Source: Rubrobacteraceae bacterium (GTDB lineage: Bacteria > Actinomycetota > Rubrobacteria > Rubrobacterales > Rubrobacteraceae). From it: a DNA stretch of 5,630 nt. Positions 1-5,630 of this stretch are shown here, one piece after another. The position numbers and the translations under genes are program-made. The stretch is from positions 1-5,630 of the forward strand of contig JARDZQ010000141.1 in the NCBI GenBank assembly GCA_029240775.1. Direction: 5' to 3'. Below the pieces are notes generated by a model, which was not told where the DNA came from, searched no databases, and saw only the letters and a list, made by a program, of their open reading frames with translations. The stretch's first letter is position 1; every line of letters starts with the position of its first letter.

Positions 1-959
1 TCGACCTCCAACCTCAGATGGGGGCAGCCCCGCCGGAGCACTCTACCGGCCCTCTCCAGATAGGCGGCATGGTCCGCGAGGAGGTACCGCCGTGTCGTCG
101 CTGGCGCATCGCCCTGATTGAAAGCTGCCAGTGCCCGAGCGACTCTACGCACCGCTCCGGTGGTGTCGCCGTCCCCGAGAAGGATCTCCTCGAGTGGGGT
201 CCCGGGAGCTTCTTCCTGGAGCAGGGTCCGGAGGCCACTCAGATAGGCTAGAGGCCTTGCTACCGTGAAACCTTCTCCACCGGGACGGGACTCCTTCCAC
301 AACGCTCGGAGCACTTGATGGGTTTGTTGTCCCTGATCTCCGTTGCGATAAACTTTCGCGTAGAAGCGCCTCACTATTCTTCTGCCTGTCGCGTCATCCT
401 GCCCTTGCATGGTCAATCGCAAGGCGGCCCCCAACCCGGCCCGGTACCTAACCGGTTCTACGTTGCATGCCTCGGTGTGCCAGTCTCCCGGTCCGAAGCG
501 CGCGAGAAGCGGTGCCTCGAGTTCGGGCGACGCCCCCGCCATCACGAGCGGAAGGGTCGGGAGCCGACGGTCGTAGGGGAAGACCTCCACCAGCATCCCG
601 AGGCCCGGGATAAAGGCGAACGGCTCGAAGGTCGGGAAAATGTCAGGGATCGCCCCTGGATCCAACGACCGCAGCTTCTCCCACTTACGCCGGGTTCGAT
701 CCTTGGCGTACATCACGCCGGTCACCCACTGGGTACGCTCGTAGCCCGTGTTGGGATCCGTGAGCCGCAGGATGTACTGCAGGACGCAGCGAGCACCTCT
801 ACGGTAGCGGATCCGGGAGAGGCGGCAGTCTATGATGCGGTAGGTGCCCCCGCTGAGAGGCCGCAGGTGTTCTTCGAAGACCCCCCGCATCAGCTCGGGA
901 TCGCTGGCGACACTGAGCCCAGGAAAGACAGGGTCTGCCAGTAGCGGCTTAACGCTCAC
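1..959 (-). CDS. APH-fold phosphotransferase-like protein with a duplicated N-lobe, C-terminus cut off by window edge
   Basis: An open frame of 319 codons with no stop runs off the left edge. I place the start at GTG 959-957, which overlaps the end of the ABC gene by 11 bases. A purine-rich ribosome site (GGGGAGAGGG, 972-963) precedes it, with its GGAG 7 bases from the start. The protein contains two kinase N-lobe-like modules. Module 1 (residues about 45-140) has RYRRGARCVLQYIL at 51-64, close to RYKPGRRCVIEYDL of the neighbouring kinase at 2813-3826. Module 2 (about 165-260) has RYRAG at 171-175 and FYAKVY at 199-204, with candidate ATP-binding Lys202. It is followed by LLQEEAPGTPL (246-256), typical of the hinge of APH kinases. 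Residues 268-310 align without gaps to the helical region before the catalytic loop of the neighbour (VRRVARALAAF against ARRVAEAAHKV). The catalytic HxD loop and DxD are not in the window, so activity cannot be judged. Membership of the family is an inference from these motifs; substrate unknown. Codons around 225-400 include rarer ones (AGA, ATA, CAA). Confidence 0.8.
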   Translation of the reverse strand, partial: MSVKPLLADPVFPGLSVASDPELMRGVFEEHLRPLSGGTYRIIDCRLSRIRYRRGARCVLQYILRLTDPNTGYERTQWVTGVMYAKDRTRRKWEKLRSLDPGAIPDIFPTFEPFAFIPGLGMLVEVFPYDRRLPTLPLVMAGASPELEAPLLARFGPGDWHTEACNVEPVRYRAGLGAALRLTMQGQDDATGRRIVRRFYAKVYRNGDQGQQTHQVLRALWKESRPGGEGFTVARPLAYLSGLRTLLQEEAPGTPLEEILLGDGDTTGAVRRVARALAAFNQGDAPATTRRYLLADHAAYLERAGRVLRRGCPHLRLEV

Positions 960-2760
960 GCACCCTCTCCCCGAGCCGGCCAAGCTTCAGCTCGTGGAGC
1001 TGACGATAGTGTCGGCTCTGGGCCATTAGGTTGTCATGGCTTCCGTGTTCGACTATCCGGCCGTCCTCCAGAACCAGGATGAGGTCCGCGCCGGCCACGG
1101 CGTGGAGATCGTGGGTAATGACCAAGGACGTCTTCCCGGCCATGAGGCGATCCAAGGCTTCTTGGACCTTCGCCTCGCTCTCGACGTCGAGGCCCGCCAT
1201 CGGCTCGTCCAGGATCAAAATGGGGACGTTCCGGATAATGGCCCGCGCGATAGCGATCCGCTGTCGCTGGCCGCCGGAGAGGGTGTCGCCCCGCTCGCCG
1301 AGGACGGTGTCGTAGCCGTACTCGAGGCGGACGATGAAGTCGTGGGCGTTGGCGGCACGGGCAGCAGCCTCTATCTCGTCGTCCGTGGCGTCCAGTCGGC
1401 CGTAGGCTATGTTCTCCCTGATGGTGGCCCCGAAGAGGACCGAGTCCTGGAGCACGATCCCGATCTGCCGCCGCAGCGACTTGAGCTTGTAGTCGCGGAT
1501 ATTCACGCCGTCTATGTGGATGGAGCCCTCCTGGGGCTGATAGAGACGCAAGATCAGGCTGGCCAGCGTGGACTTCCCGGCCCCCGAGGCGCCCACCAGC
1601 GCGACCCGCTGGCCGGGCCTGATGGTGAACGACACGTCCTTCAGGACGCCGTCATCGTCCCCGTAGTCGAAGGAGACGTCCTCGAAGACGACCTCGCCCG
1701 TAAGCTCGGAGGCTTCGACGGCGCCCGGGGCGTCCTGGATCTCCGGCTCCACCTCCAGGATCCCGCTGATGCGCTCGGCGCTGACGATGGCCTTCGAGTA
1801 CTTGTTCGAGAGCCGGGCCAGGTTGCGGACGGGTCTGTACATGCTCTGCACGTAGGAGGTGAAGAGCAAGAGATCGCCCGGCGTCATCCTCCCCGCGAGG
1901 ACCTGCAGGGAGCCGACGAGGACCACCGCTGCGGTGCCTAGAGCCCCGATCACCACCACGCTCCGGGTCGCGACGGCCTCGATGCGGGCGTTGCGGATGC
2001 TCTCCTCGAGGTACTCGCTGCTCTCGGTCTCGAACCGCTCCTGCTCGTGGCGCTCCCGCCCGAACGCCTGCACCAGCGGGACCGTGGACATCACCTCGCT
2101 GATGCGCGTGGCGATCACCGCCTCCCGCTTGCGCTGCCGCCGGGACGACGCCTTGGCGGCCCTGAAACGGTAGTAGAGCGTCCCGCCCAGGAGCGGCAGC
2201 GTGGCGAGAACCACCAACCCCAATTGCCAGTCGAGGAAGAACATGATCGCGAACATCCCGACGAAAGTCAGGATGTTCGCTGAAGCGGTTAAGGCCGACT
2301 CGGCGAACACGTCTTTGAGGGTGTTGGTGTCGCTGACGATCTTGGTCATGTGCTCCCCGGAGCGGGTCCGGTTGTGGAAGGAGAGCGAAAGCCGCTGGAG
2401 GTGCGCGAAGAGCGTCCGGCGCAGCGTGTAGACCAGCTCGTTGCCGATGCGCGAGGTGATGTAGACCTGGAGATAGGTGAACGCCCCTATGAGGAGGGCG
2501 ATGATTACCATGGACCCGGCCATCGTCACCAGTAACGTCGTCTTGCCGCTGCCGAAGAGCCCGCCGAGGAACGACAGGTAGCCGGGCAGCGTCTTGCCGA
2601 GCAAAACGTAGTCGAAGATGATCTTGATCGGCCACGGCTTCAGCAACTCCGTCAGCGTGACCCCCAGAGTACCCAGCGCGGCCAGGGCTAGGCTCACCTT
2701 CGCCTCCCGCAGGTAAGCGAAGATGACCTGCCTGAACCGTGTTCGCGCTCTCTTCTTCAT
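949..2760 (-). CDS. Exporter-type half ABC transporter (fused membrane and ATPase domains)
   Basis: Predicted 603-residue inner-membrane protein of the MsbA/MdlB-like exporter class, with a normal length for a half transporter that acts as a dimer. The N-terminal membrane domain has about six hydrophobic segments (roughly 21-43, 75-100, 155-176, 178-198, 265-285, 290-308). It carries the usual cytoplasmic motifs SGEHMTKIVSDTNTL (134-148) and VPLVQAFGRERHEQERF (227-243). The ATPase domain shows an A-loop Tyr366, Walker A GASGAGKST (390-398), Q-loop Gln438, signature LSGGQ (494-498), Walker B ILILDEP (514-520) with Glu519, D-loop GLD (523-525) and H-loop His550. All catalytic residues are present. 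The segment after Walker B reads DEPMAGLD rather than the DEATSALD usual in exporters. I prefer ATG 2760, directly behind GGAAGGAGAT, although the spacing is short. An in-frame GTG at 2781 would add seven residues and has a poor ribosome site. Both neighbours are APH-like kinases, which suggests export or flipping of a phosphorylated or glycosylated product. The substrate is unknown. Confidence 0.95.
   Translation of the reverse strand: MKKRARTRFRQVIFAYLREAKVSLALAALGTLGVTLTELLKPWPIKIIFDYVLLGKTLPGYLSFLGGLFGSGKTTLLVTMAGSMVIIALLIGAFTYLQVYITSRIGNELVYTLRRTLFAHLQRLSLSFHNRTRSGEHMTKIVSDTNTLKDVFAESALTASANILTFVGMFAIMFFLDWQLGLVVLATLPLLGGTLYYRFRAAKASSRRQRKREAVIATRISEVMSTVPLVQAFGRERHEQERFETESSEYLEESIRNARIEAVATRSVVVIGALGTAAVVLVGSLQVLAGRMTPGDLLLFTSYVQSMYRPVRNLARLSNKYSKAIVSAERISGILEVEPEIQDAPGAVEASELTGEVVFEDVSFDYGDDDGVLKDVSFTIRPGQRVALVGASGAGKSTLASLILRLYQPQEGSIHIDGVNIRDYKLKSLRRQIGIVLQDSVLFGATIRENIAYGRLDATDDEIEAAARAANAHDFIVRLEYGYDTVLGERGDTLSGGQRQRIAIARAIIRNVPILILDEPMAGLDVESEAKVQEALDRLMAGKTSLVITHDLHAVAGADLILVLEDGRIVEHGSHDNLMAQSRHYRQLHELKLGRLGERVRER
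963..972 (-). promoter_or_regulatory. Ribosome binding site for the GTG start at 959
   Basis: The minus strand reads GGGGAGAGGG inside the last codons of the ABC gene. Its GGAG is 7 bases before GTG 959, a good distance. This site decides the start of the left-edge kinase-like gene, which overlaps the transporter stop by 11 bases and is therefore probably translationally coupled to it. Confidence 0.6.
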
Positions 2761-2762
2761 AT

Positions 2763-2770
2763 CTCCTTCC
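2763..2770 (-). promoter_or_regulatory. Ribosome binding site for the ABC transporter ATG
   Basis: The minus strand reads GGAAGGAG, the best match to the 16S anti-Shine-Dalgarno sequence in the intergenic gap. It is followed by AT and then ATG 2760. The spacing (2 bases after the last G) is shorter than usual, which leaves some doubt between this ATG and the in-frame GTG at 2781, but the strength of the match favours ATG. Confidence 0.6.
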
Positions 2771-2771
2771 G

Positions 2772-2791
2772 GCCGGGCCACTCACCCCGGC
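2772..2791 (-). other. Short GC-rich hairpin in the kinase-ABC gap
   Basis: The minus strand has GCCGGG, an 8-base spacer and CCCGGC, a 6-bp GC-only stem ending one base before the ABC ribosome site. There is no T-run, so it does not look like an intrinsic terminator. It could tune translation or protect the downstream mRNA, or be chance in GC-rich DNA. The alternative GTG start at 2781 falls in its loop. Confidence 0.3.
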
Positions 2792-2812
2792 GCGCTCGAA
2801 CTGAATTACTCC

Positions 2813-3826
2813 CTAACATGCTACCCCAAGACGCTCCTCGCATAGTTCCAGCAGGTCTCCGGTGAACGCCCGCCGCTCCGGGAACAGCGTGCTCAGGTGG
2901 ATGTGACGCGCCAGCGTGAGGTCCGCGTAAGCGCGAACCGCGGGCCGTGCGGCCTCGCCCGAGAGTTCCACAAAATGCTCCTCCAGGGCCGCCTCGACGT
3001 GCGCCAGCGCCCCCGGATCCCCGAAGGTCCGCAGGCTCTGCTCCGTGAGGTGGCCCAGGAAGTTCCCGATATCCAGGGCCGGGTCGCCCTTGCAGTAGAG
3101 GTCGAAGTCTAAGAGGTGTATGCGGTCTTCGCCCACGATCACCTGGTCCGCGTAGAAGTCCCGGTGGATGCCGCGAGGTTCCAGCTCCGGTGTCCTGGCG
3201 CCGAGCCGATTGCACGCCTCCAGCACCCGCCCGATGCGCCTCTCCCACCGTGGCTCCCGGCGGGCCACTTCCGGCAGCCGTTCTTGCAGGATGCGTAGCT
3301 CGTCGGCCATCGTGTGACGGCGTTCGGTCGGCACGCCTGCCCGGTGGACCTTGTGCGCGGCCTCCGCGACTCGACGCGCGAGCACCTCACCGTCCGGCCC
3401 CGCTATGAGATCCGTCGCCGTCCAGCCCGGCACCTTGCGCTGAAGCCACATTCTGAACTTCGAGATCGTGCCCGCCGGCTCCGGCACGCAGATGCCGTCC
3501 GGGGCTTCCGCCTCGAAGCCGGCCTCCCAGAACGCCTTCAGGATCCGGTAGCCGGACTTGCCGAATCGCCGCACCCTGACCTTGCCGATCAGGGTGACCT
3601 CCTCCGGCGGCACGTCTGGGCGCTCGACGATGAGGTCGTACTCGATGACGCACCGACGCCCCGGCTTGTATCGCGTCACCCGAATCTCACGCAGGTCCAG
3701 ACGGCCGTTATCCCCGGCCAAGTGTCCCAGCCTGTCATCGAACTGCCGTTGCGCCTCGTTCGGTTCGAGGGCCGGCGTGATGGACGGCATCTCCTCGTCG
3801 CCGGCGGCGCCGAACGGGTCTGTCAC
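2813..3826 (-). CDS. APH-fold phosphotransferase family protein (small-molecule kinase-like)
   Basis: Predicted soluble 337-residue kinase of the aminoglycoside/choline-kinase fold, which transfers ATP phosphate to a hydroxyl. The N-lobe has RYKPGRRCVIEYDL (52-65) and IGKVRV (80-85, candidate ATP-binding Lys82). The hinge is LQRKVPG (128-134). The catalytic loop is HRDFYADQ (221-228), giving Asp223 as catalytic base, with Gln228 where Asn is usual. The metal-binding strand is LLDFD (238-242), followed by GDPALDIGNFL (247-257), a strong APH-family hallmark. The core residues therefore look functional. Nothing supports antibiotic resistance as the role. The setting, 20 bases after a GT4 glycosyltransferase and 52 bases before an ABC exporter, points to phosphorylation of a sugar, lipid or metabolite intermediate. 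I use GTG 3826, the most upstream start compatible with the preceding stop; its ribosome site is weak. ATG 3790 is an alternative but has GAGGAG directly abutting it. N-terminal residues 1-20 are low-complexity and not alignable to the paralogue, so the shorter start remains possible. Confidence 0.88.
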   Translation of the reverse strand: MTDPFGAAGDEEMPSITPALEPNEAQRQFDDRLGHLAGDNGRLDLREIRVTRYKPGRRCVIEYDLIVERPDVPPEEVTLIGKVRVRRFGKSGYRILKAFWEAGFEAEAPDGICVPEPAGTISKFRMWLQRKVPGWTATDLIAGPDGEVLARRVAEAAHKVHRAGVPTERRHTMADELRILQERLPEVARREPRWERRIGRVLEACNRLGARTPELEPRGIHRDFYADQVIVGEDRIHLLDFDLYCKGDPALDIGNFLGHLTEQSLRTFGDPGALAHVEAALEEHFVELSGEAARPAVRAYADLTLARHIHLSTLFPERRAFTGDLLELCEERLGVAC

Positions 3827-3846
3827 GGGGATGGCCGCCGTCCGCT

Positions 3847-5118
3847 TTATCCGTCCGTCCCCCGCGTTGTGTCCCGCGCCGAGATGAGGGACCGCGCTAG
3901 GGTGCTCGCGCGCTCCGCGTTGTGGTCCCAGGTGTAGTGGTTGTGGATCTCTTTCGCCGCCGCGGAGCCGATGCGTTGCCGGAGGTCCGGATCGGAGAGC
4001 AGGCGTTCGCAGGCTTCGACGAGGGCATTGAGTTCGTCGGGCGGGTAGAGCAGGCCCGTCTCGCCGTCACGGACGACCTCCTCGATCTGGCCGAGGCCCG
4101 CCGCCACGACGGGCACGCCGCAAGCCATGTACTCGAAGAGTTTCAGGGGGGAGAAGTAGAAATCGTGGTCGGGACGGGGATAGGGGGCCAGGGCCACGTC
4201 GAACCGGCGTATCAAGGGGGCTATCTCCTCGTGCGGAAGCGAGCCGGTGAAGACGGTGTTGTCCCCGAGACCCCGCTCCCGCACCTCGCGCTCGAGATCC
4301 CCGCGCAAGGGACCATCGCCCACGATTGCGAGCTTCAGGCCCGGGTGGTTCGGCGCCAACCGCTCAAGCACCGCCGGCAGCACCTTCACCCCGTGCCAGA
4401 GCCTCAACCCCCCGACGAAACCCAGAACGGGGCCGTCGCCCAGGCCCCAGCGTTTCCGCGTCTCCGGGTCGGATTCTCCCGGATGAAAGCGCTCGGTATC
4501 CACGCCGTTAGGGACGACGTGCACCCGGTCGGGGTCGGCGCCGAGCGAGATGGCATAGTCGCGCAGCAGTTCAGAGACGGCGAGCACCGCGTCGGCGCGC
4601 GCGAGCGTCCACCGCTCGGCCTGTGCGGCCAGCTCGCCGAGCCCGGTAGCCCGGTAGGTGGTCTGCTCCACGGCCAGCGGCGAGTTGAGCTCCAGGATCA
4701 GGGGCCGCTCCAGCTCACGCGCTAGAAAGGCCCCGGCTGTCGCGTACAGCGAGGCCCGCTCGTAGATGAAATCCGGGCGGTGGTTCTCGAACCTGCGCTT
4801 GAGCCGCATTCCCCATTCCTGATCGTGCAAAATGCGGCGCAACTCGCCCGGCAGGGAGTTCTCCAGGCCCAGCGTCTCGTTGAAAGTCTTGAGCGCCAGC
4901 ACCGCCGCAACGGCCTCCGGACCGGGCGGCATGTGCATCAGCGACGCCTCGATCTCCGCCGGCTCCTCCCACGGCGACTTGTTGAGCTGCGGGGTCGCCA
5001 CGACGACCGAATGCCCCGCCCGCCCGAACGCGGCGACCAGCTCGCGCACGTGCACCGAAGCCCCCTTCCGGCCCAGGACTGGGATGCCGAGGTCGGGGCA
5101 TAAGTACAGGATCTTCAC
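3847..5118 (-). CDS. GT4-type (GT-B fold) glycosyltransferase, complete
   Basis: Predicted 423-residue cytoplasmic or membrane-associated retaining glycosyltransferase that moves a sugar from a nucleotide donor to an acceptor. The N-terminal Rossmann domain starts MKILYLCPDLG, followed by a glycine-rich loop and KGASVHVRELVAAFGRAGH (18-36), typical of acceptor-side domains. The link between domains has VVPNGVDTERFHP (201-213), a GT4 hallmark. The donor domain has GFVGGLRLWHGVKVL (233-247), IVGDGPLRGDLE (265-276) and SPLKLFEYMACGVPVVA (323-339) followed by GQIEEVV, then DGETGLLYPP (351-360). Glu329 matches the second Glu of the EX7E motif; the first position is Tyr321, as in the subgroup with SPLKLFEYM. 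The GTG start at 5118 lies 2 bases after the stop of the upstream glycosyltransferase. Its AGGAGG (5135-5130) lies 11 bases upstream, within an inverted repeat. Adjacency suggests that this enzyme and the upstream one act in sequence on one glycan or glycolipid. Sugar donor and acceptor cannot be inferred. Confidence 0.94.
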   Translation of the reverse strand: MKILYLCPDLGIPVLGRKGASVHVRELVAAFGRAGHSVVVATPQLNKSPWEEPAEIEASLMHMPPGPEAVAAVLALKTFNETLGLENSLPGELRRILHDQEWGMRLKRRFENHRPDFIYERASLYATAGAFLARELERPLILELNSPLAVEQTTYRATGLGELAAQAERWTLARADAVLAVSELLRDYAISLGADPDRVHVVPNGVDTERFHPGESDPETRKRWGLGDGPVLGFVGGLRLWHGVKVLPAVLERLAPNHPGLKLAIVGDGPLRGDLEREVRERGLGDNTVFTGSLPHEEIAPLIRRFDVALAPYPRPDHDFYFSPLKLFEYMACGVPVVAAGLGQIEEVVRDGETGLLYPPDELNALVEACERLLSDPDLRQRIGSAAAKEIHNHYTWDHNAERASTLARSLISARDTTRGTDG

Positions 5119-5120
5119 AG

Positions 5121-5630
5121 TCAGGAGGCCCTCCTGGCGGCGACAGCGTGGGCGGCCTCGAACGTCTCGCGCAGGAGGGCAGCGTTACGGCGCACGTCGA
5201 ACTCTGCCTCGACGAGCCGCCGGGCGCGGCCCGCGAGCCTGACGCGCAACTCGGGGTCGGCGAGCAACCTTTCGATGGCGTCGGCGACGGCGGCGGGATC
5301 GCGCTGGGGCACCATCAGGCCCGTCTCCCCGTCGCGCAGCACCTCGGGGATGCCGGTAACGTCCGTCGAGACGCAGGGCGTGCCAAGGGCCATCGCCTCC
5401 AGGAGAACGGTCGGCAGGCCGTCGCGGTTGCCGTCCCCCCCGACGACGCAGGGGGCGGCGAAGACCGCCGCCCTCCCGACGGCTTTGATCAGGTCGCCCT
5501 GCGGACGGGGGCCGGGTAACTCTACTCTGTTCCCGAGACCCAGGCGCTCGACGGCGGCGCGCAGCTCCGGCTCCTGTTCGCCTTGGCCGACGATCCGGCA
5601 CCGGACCTCCACTCCGCGGTCGCGGAGCAA
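5121..5630 (-). CDS. GT4-type glycosyltransferase, C-terminal part only
   Basis: The last 169 residues of a gene entering from the right edge; the true start is outside the window, and the TTG at the edge is probably an internal Leu. Only the donor-binding half of the GT-B fold is seen. It shows RIVGQGEQEPELRAAVERLG (12-31), the family's glycine loop and following helix, then GDGNRDGLPTVLLEAMALG (65-83), STDVTGIPEVL (88-98) and DGETGLMVPQRDP (100-112). Glu78 matches the second acid of EX7E; the first is Asp70, as in the common RDGLP subgroup. These signatures place it in GT4 with a different subtype from the next gene, so it is not a simple tandem duplicate. The C-terminus ends normally (AARRAS, stop TGA at 5123-5121). 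It is probably in one transcript with the next gene, 2 bases downstream. Donor and acceptor are unknown. Confidence 0.93.
   Translation of the reverse strand: MLRDRGVEVRCRIVGQGEQEPELRAAVERLGLGNRVELPGPRPQGDLIKAVGRAAVFAAPCVVGGDGNRDGLPTVLLEAMALGTPCVSTDVTGIPEVLRDGETGLMVPQRDPAAVADAIERLLADPELRVRLAGRARRLVEAEFDVRRNAALLRETFEAAHAVAARRAS
5122..5136 (-). promoter_or_regulatory. Inverted repeat containing the Shine-Dalgarno of the second glycosyltransferase
   Basis: The minus strand reads CAGGAGGGCCTCCTG, two perfect 7-base arms around one central base. As RNA it can form a 6-bp stem with a 3-base loop. The left arm contains the AGGAGG that serves GTG 5118. The right arm ends two bases into the upstream stop codon TGA. 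Ribosomes finishing the upstream gene would open the hairpin, so this could couple translation of the two glycosyltransferases. The repeat is seen directly; the function is inferred. Confidence 0.45.

Noticed and set aside
315..944. 209-codon open frame on the plus strand
   Set aside because: It is antisense to the open frame of the left-edge kinase-like gene, has no recognisable domain and is composed of shadow-type sequence; the minus-strand frame has clear family motifs and a ribosome site.
1036..1941. 301-codon open frame on the plus strand
   Set aside because: It lies opposite the ATPase domain of the ABC gene; long antisense frames are expected in high-GC DNA and it shows no motif.
2539..2562. 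Second Walker A-like string GLFGSGKT in the ABC protein (residues 67-74)
   Set aside because: It matches GxxxxGKT but lies in the predicted external loop between membrane segments 1 and 2, far from the ATPase domain, so it is chance.
1652..2785. 377-codon minus-strand open frame overlapping the ABC gene
   Set aside because: The product is Arg/Gly/Pro/His-rich, typical of an out-of-frame reading of GC-rich coding DNA, and the overlapped frame is a clear ABC membrane domain.
2772..2791. Intrinsic terminator between kinase and transporter
   Set aside because: The stem is only 6 bp and is followed by a purine-rich ribosome site rather than a T-run.
2813..3826. Reading the APH-like gene as an aminoglycoside resistance gene
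   Set aside because: The APH fold is shared by many sugar, choline and metabolite kinases; location between glycosyltransferases and an exporter and the divergent catalytic loop give no support for antibiotic modification.
3922..4725. 267-codon plus-strand open frame
   Set aside because: Antisense to the complete GT4 gene, with no domain signature.

Overview
The window is high-GC bacterial DNA filled by five co-directional genes on the minus strand, read from the right edge to the left edge. In order of transcription they are: the C-terminal part of a GT4-type glycosyltransferase (5630-5121), a complete GT4-type glycosyltransferase (5118-3847), a complete aminoglycoside-phosphotransferase-fold (APH-like) kinase (3826-2813), an exporter-type half ABC transporter with fused membrane and ATPase domains (2760-949), and a second, larger APH-like protein that starts at a GTG inside the end of the transporter gene and runs off the left edge (959-1). 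Intergenic distances are 2, 20, 52 and -11 bases, so this is very probably one operon. Its promoter lies beyond the right edge and its terminator beyond the left edge. No RNA genes, CRISPR arrays, insertion sequences or internal promoters were seen, and there is no gene-free stretch longer than about 50 bases.

The organism cannot be named from this sequence. High GC, frequent GTG starts, strong use of C/G-ending codons and very tight gene packing fit an actinobacterium (for example a Rubrobacter-like lineage) or a Chloroflexi-type bacterium. This is inference only.

The two glycosyltransferases would build a glycan or glycosylated small molecule or lipid. The ABC protein, probably working as a homodimer, would export or flip a product. 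The two APH-fold proteins flank the transporter and would phosphorylate a sugar, lipid or intermediate, or may have a regulatory role. Neither the substrate nor the final product can be read from the sequence.

The most interesting item is the gene at 1-959. It has no stop within the window, and its protein carries two successive kinase N-lobe-like modules. The first resembles the neighbouring kinase (shared pattern RYxxGxRCVxxYxL) but has Gly where that kinase has the candidate ATP-binding Lys. The second keeps an FYAKVY lysine strand and continues into a region alignable with the neighbour. The C-lobe with the catalytic loop lies outside the window. The arrangement kinase / ABC exporter / duplicated-lobe kinase behind two GT4 enzymes is a candidate uncharacterised modification-and-export module.
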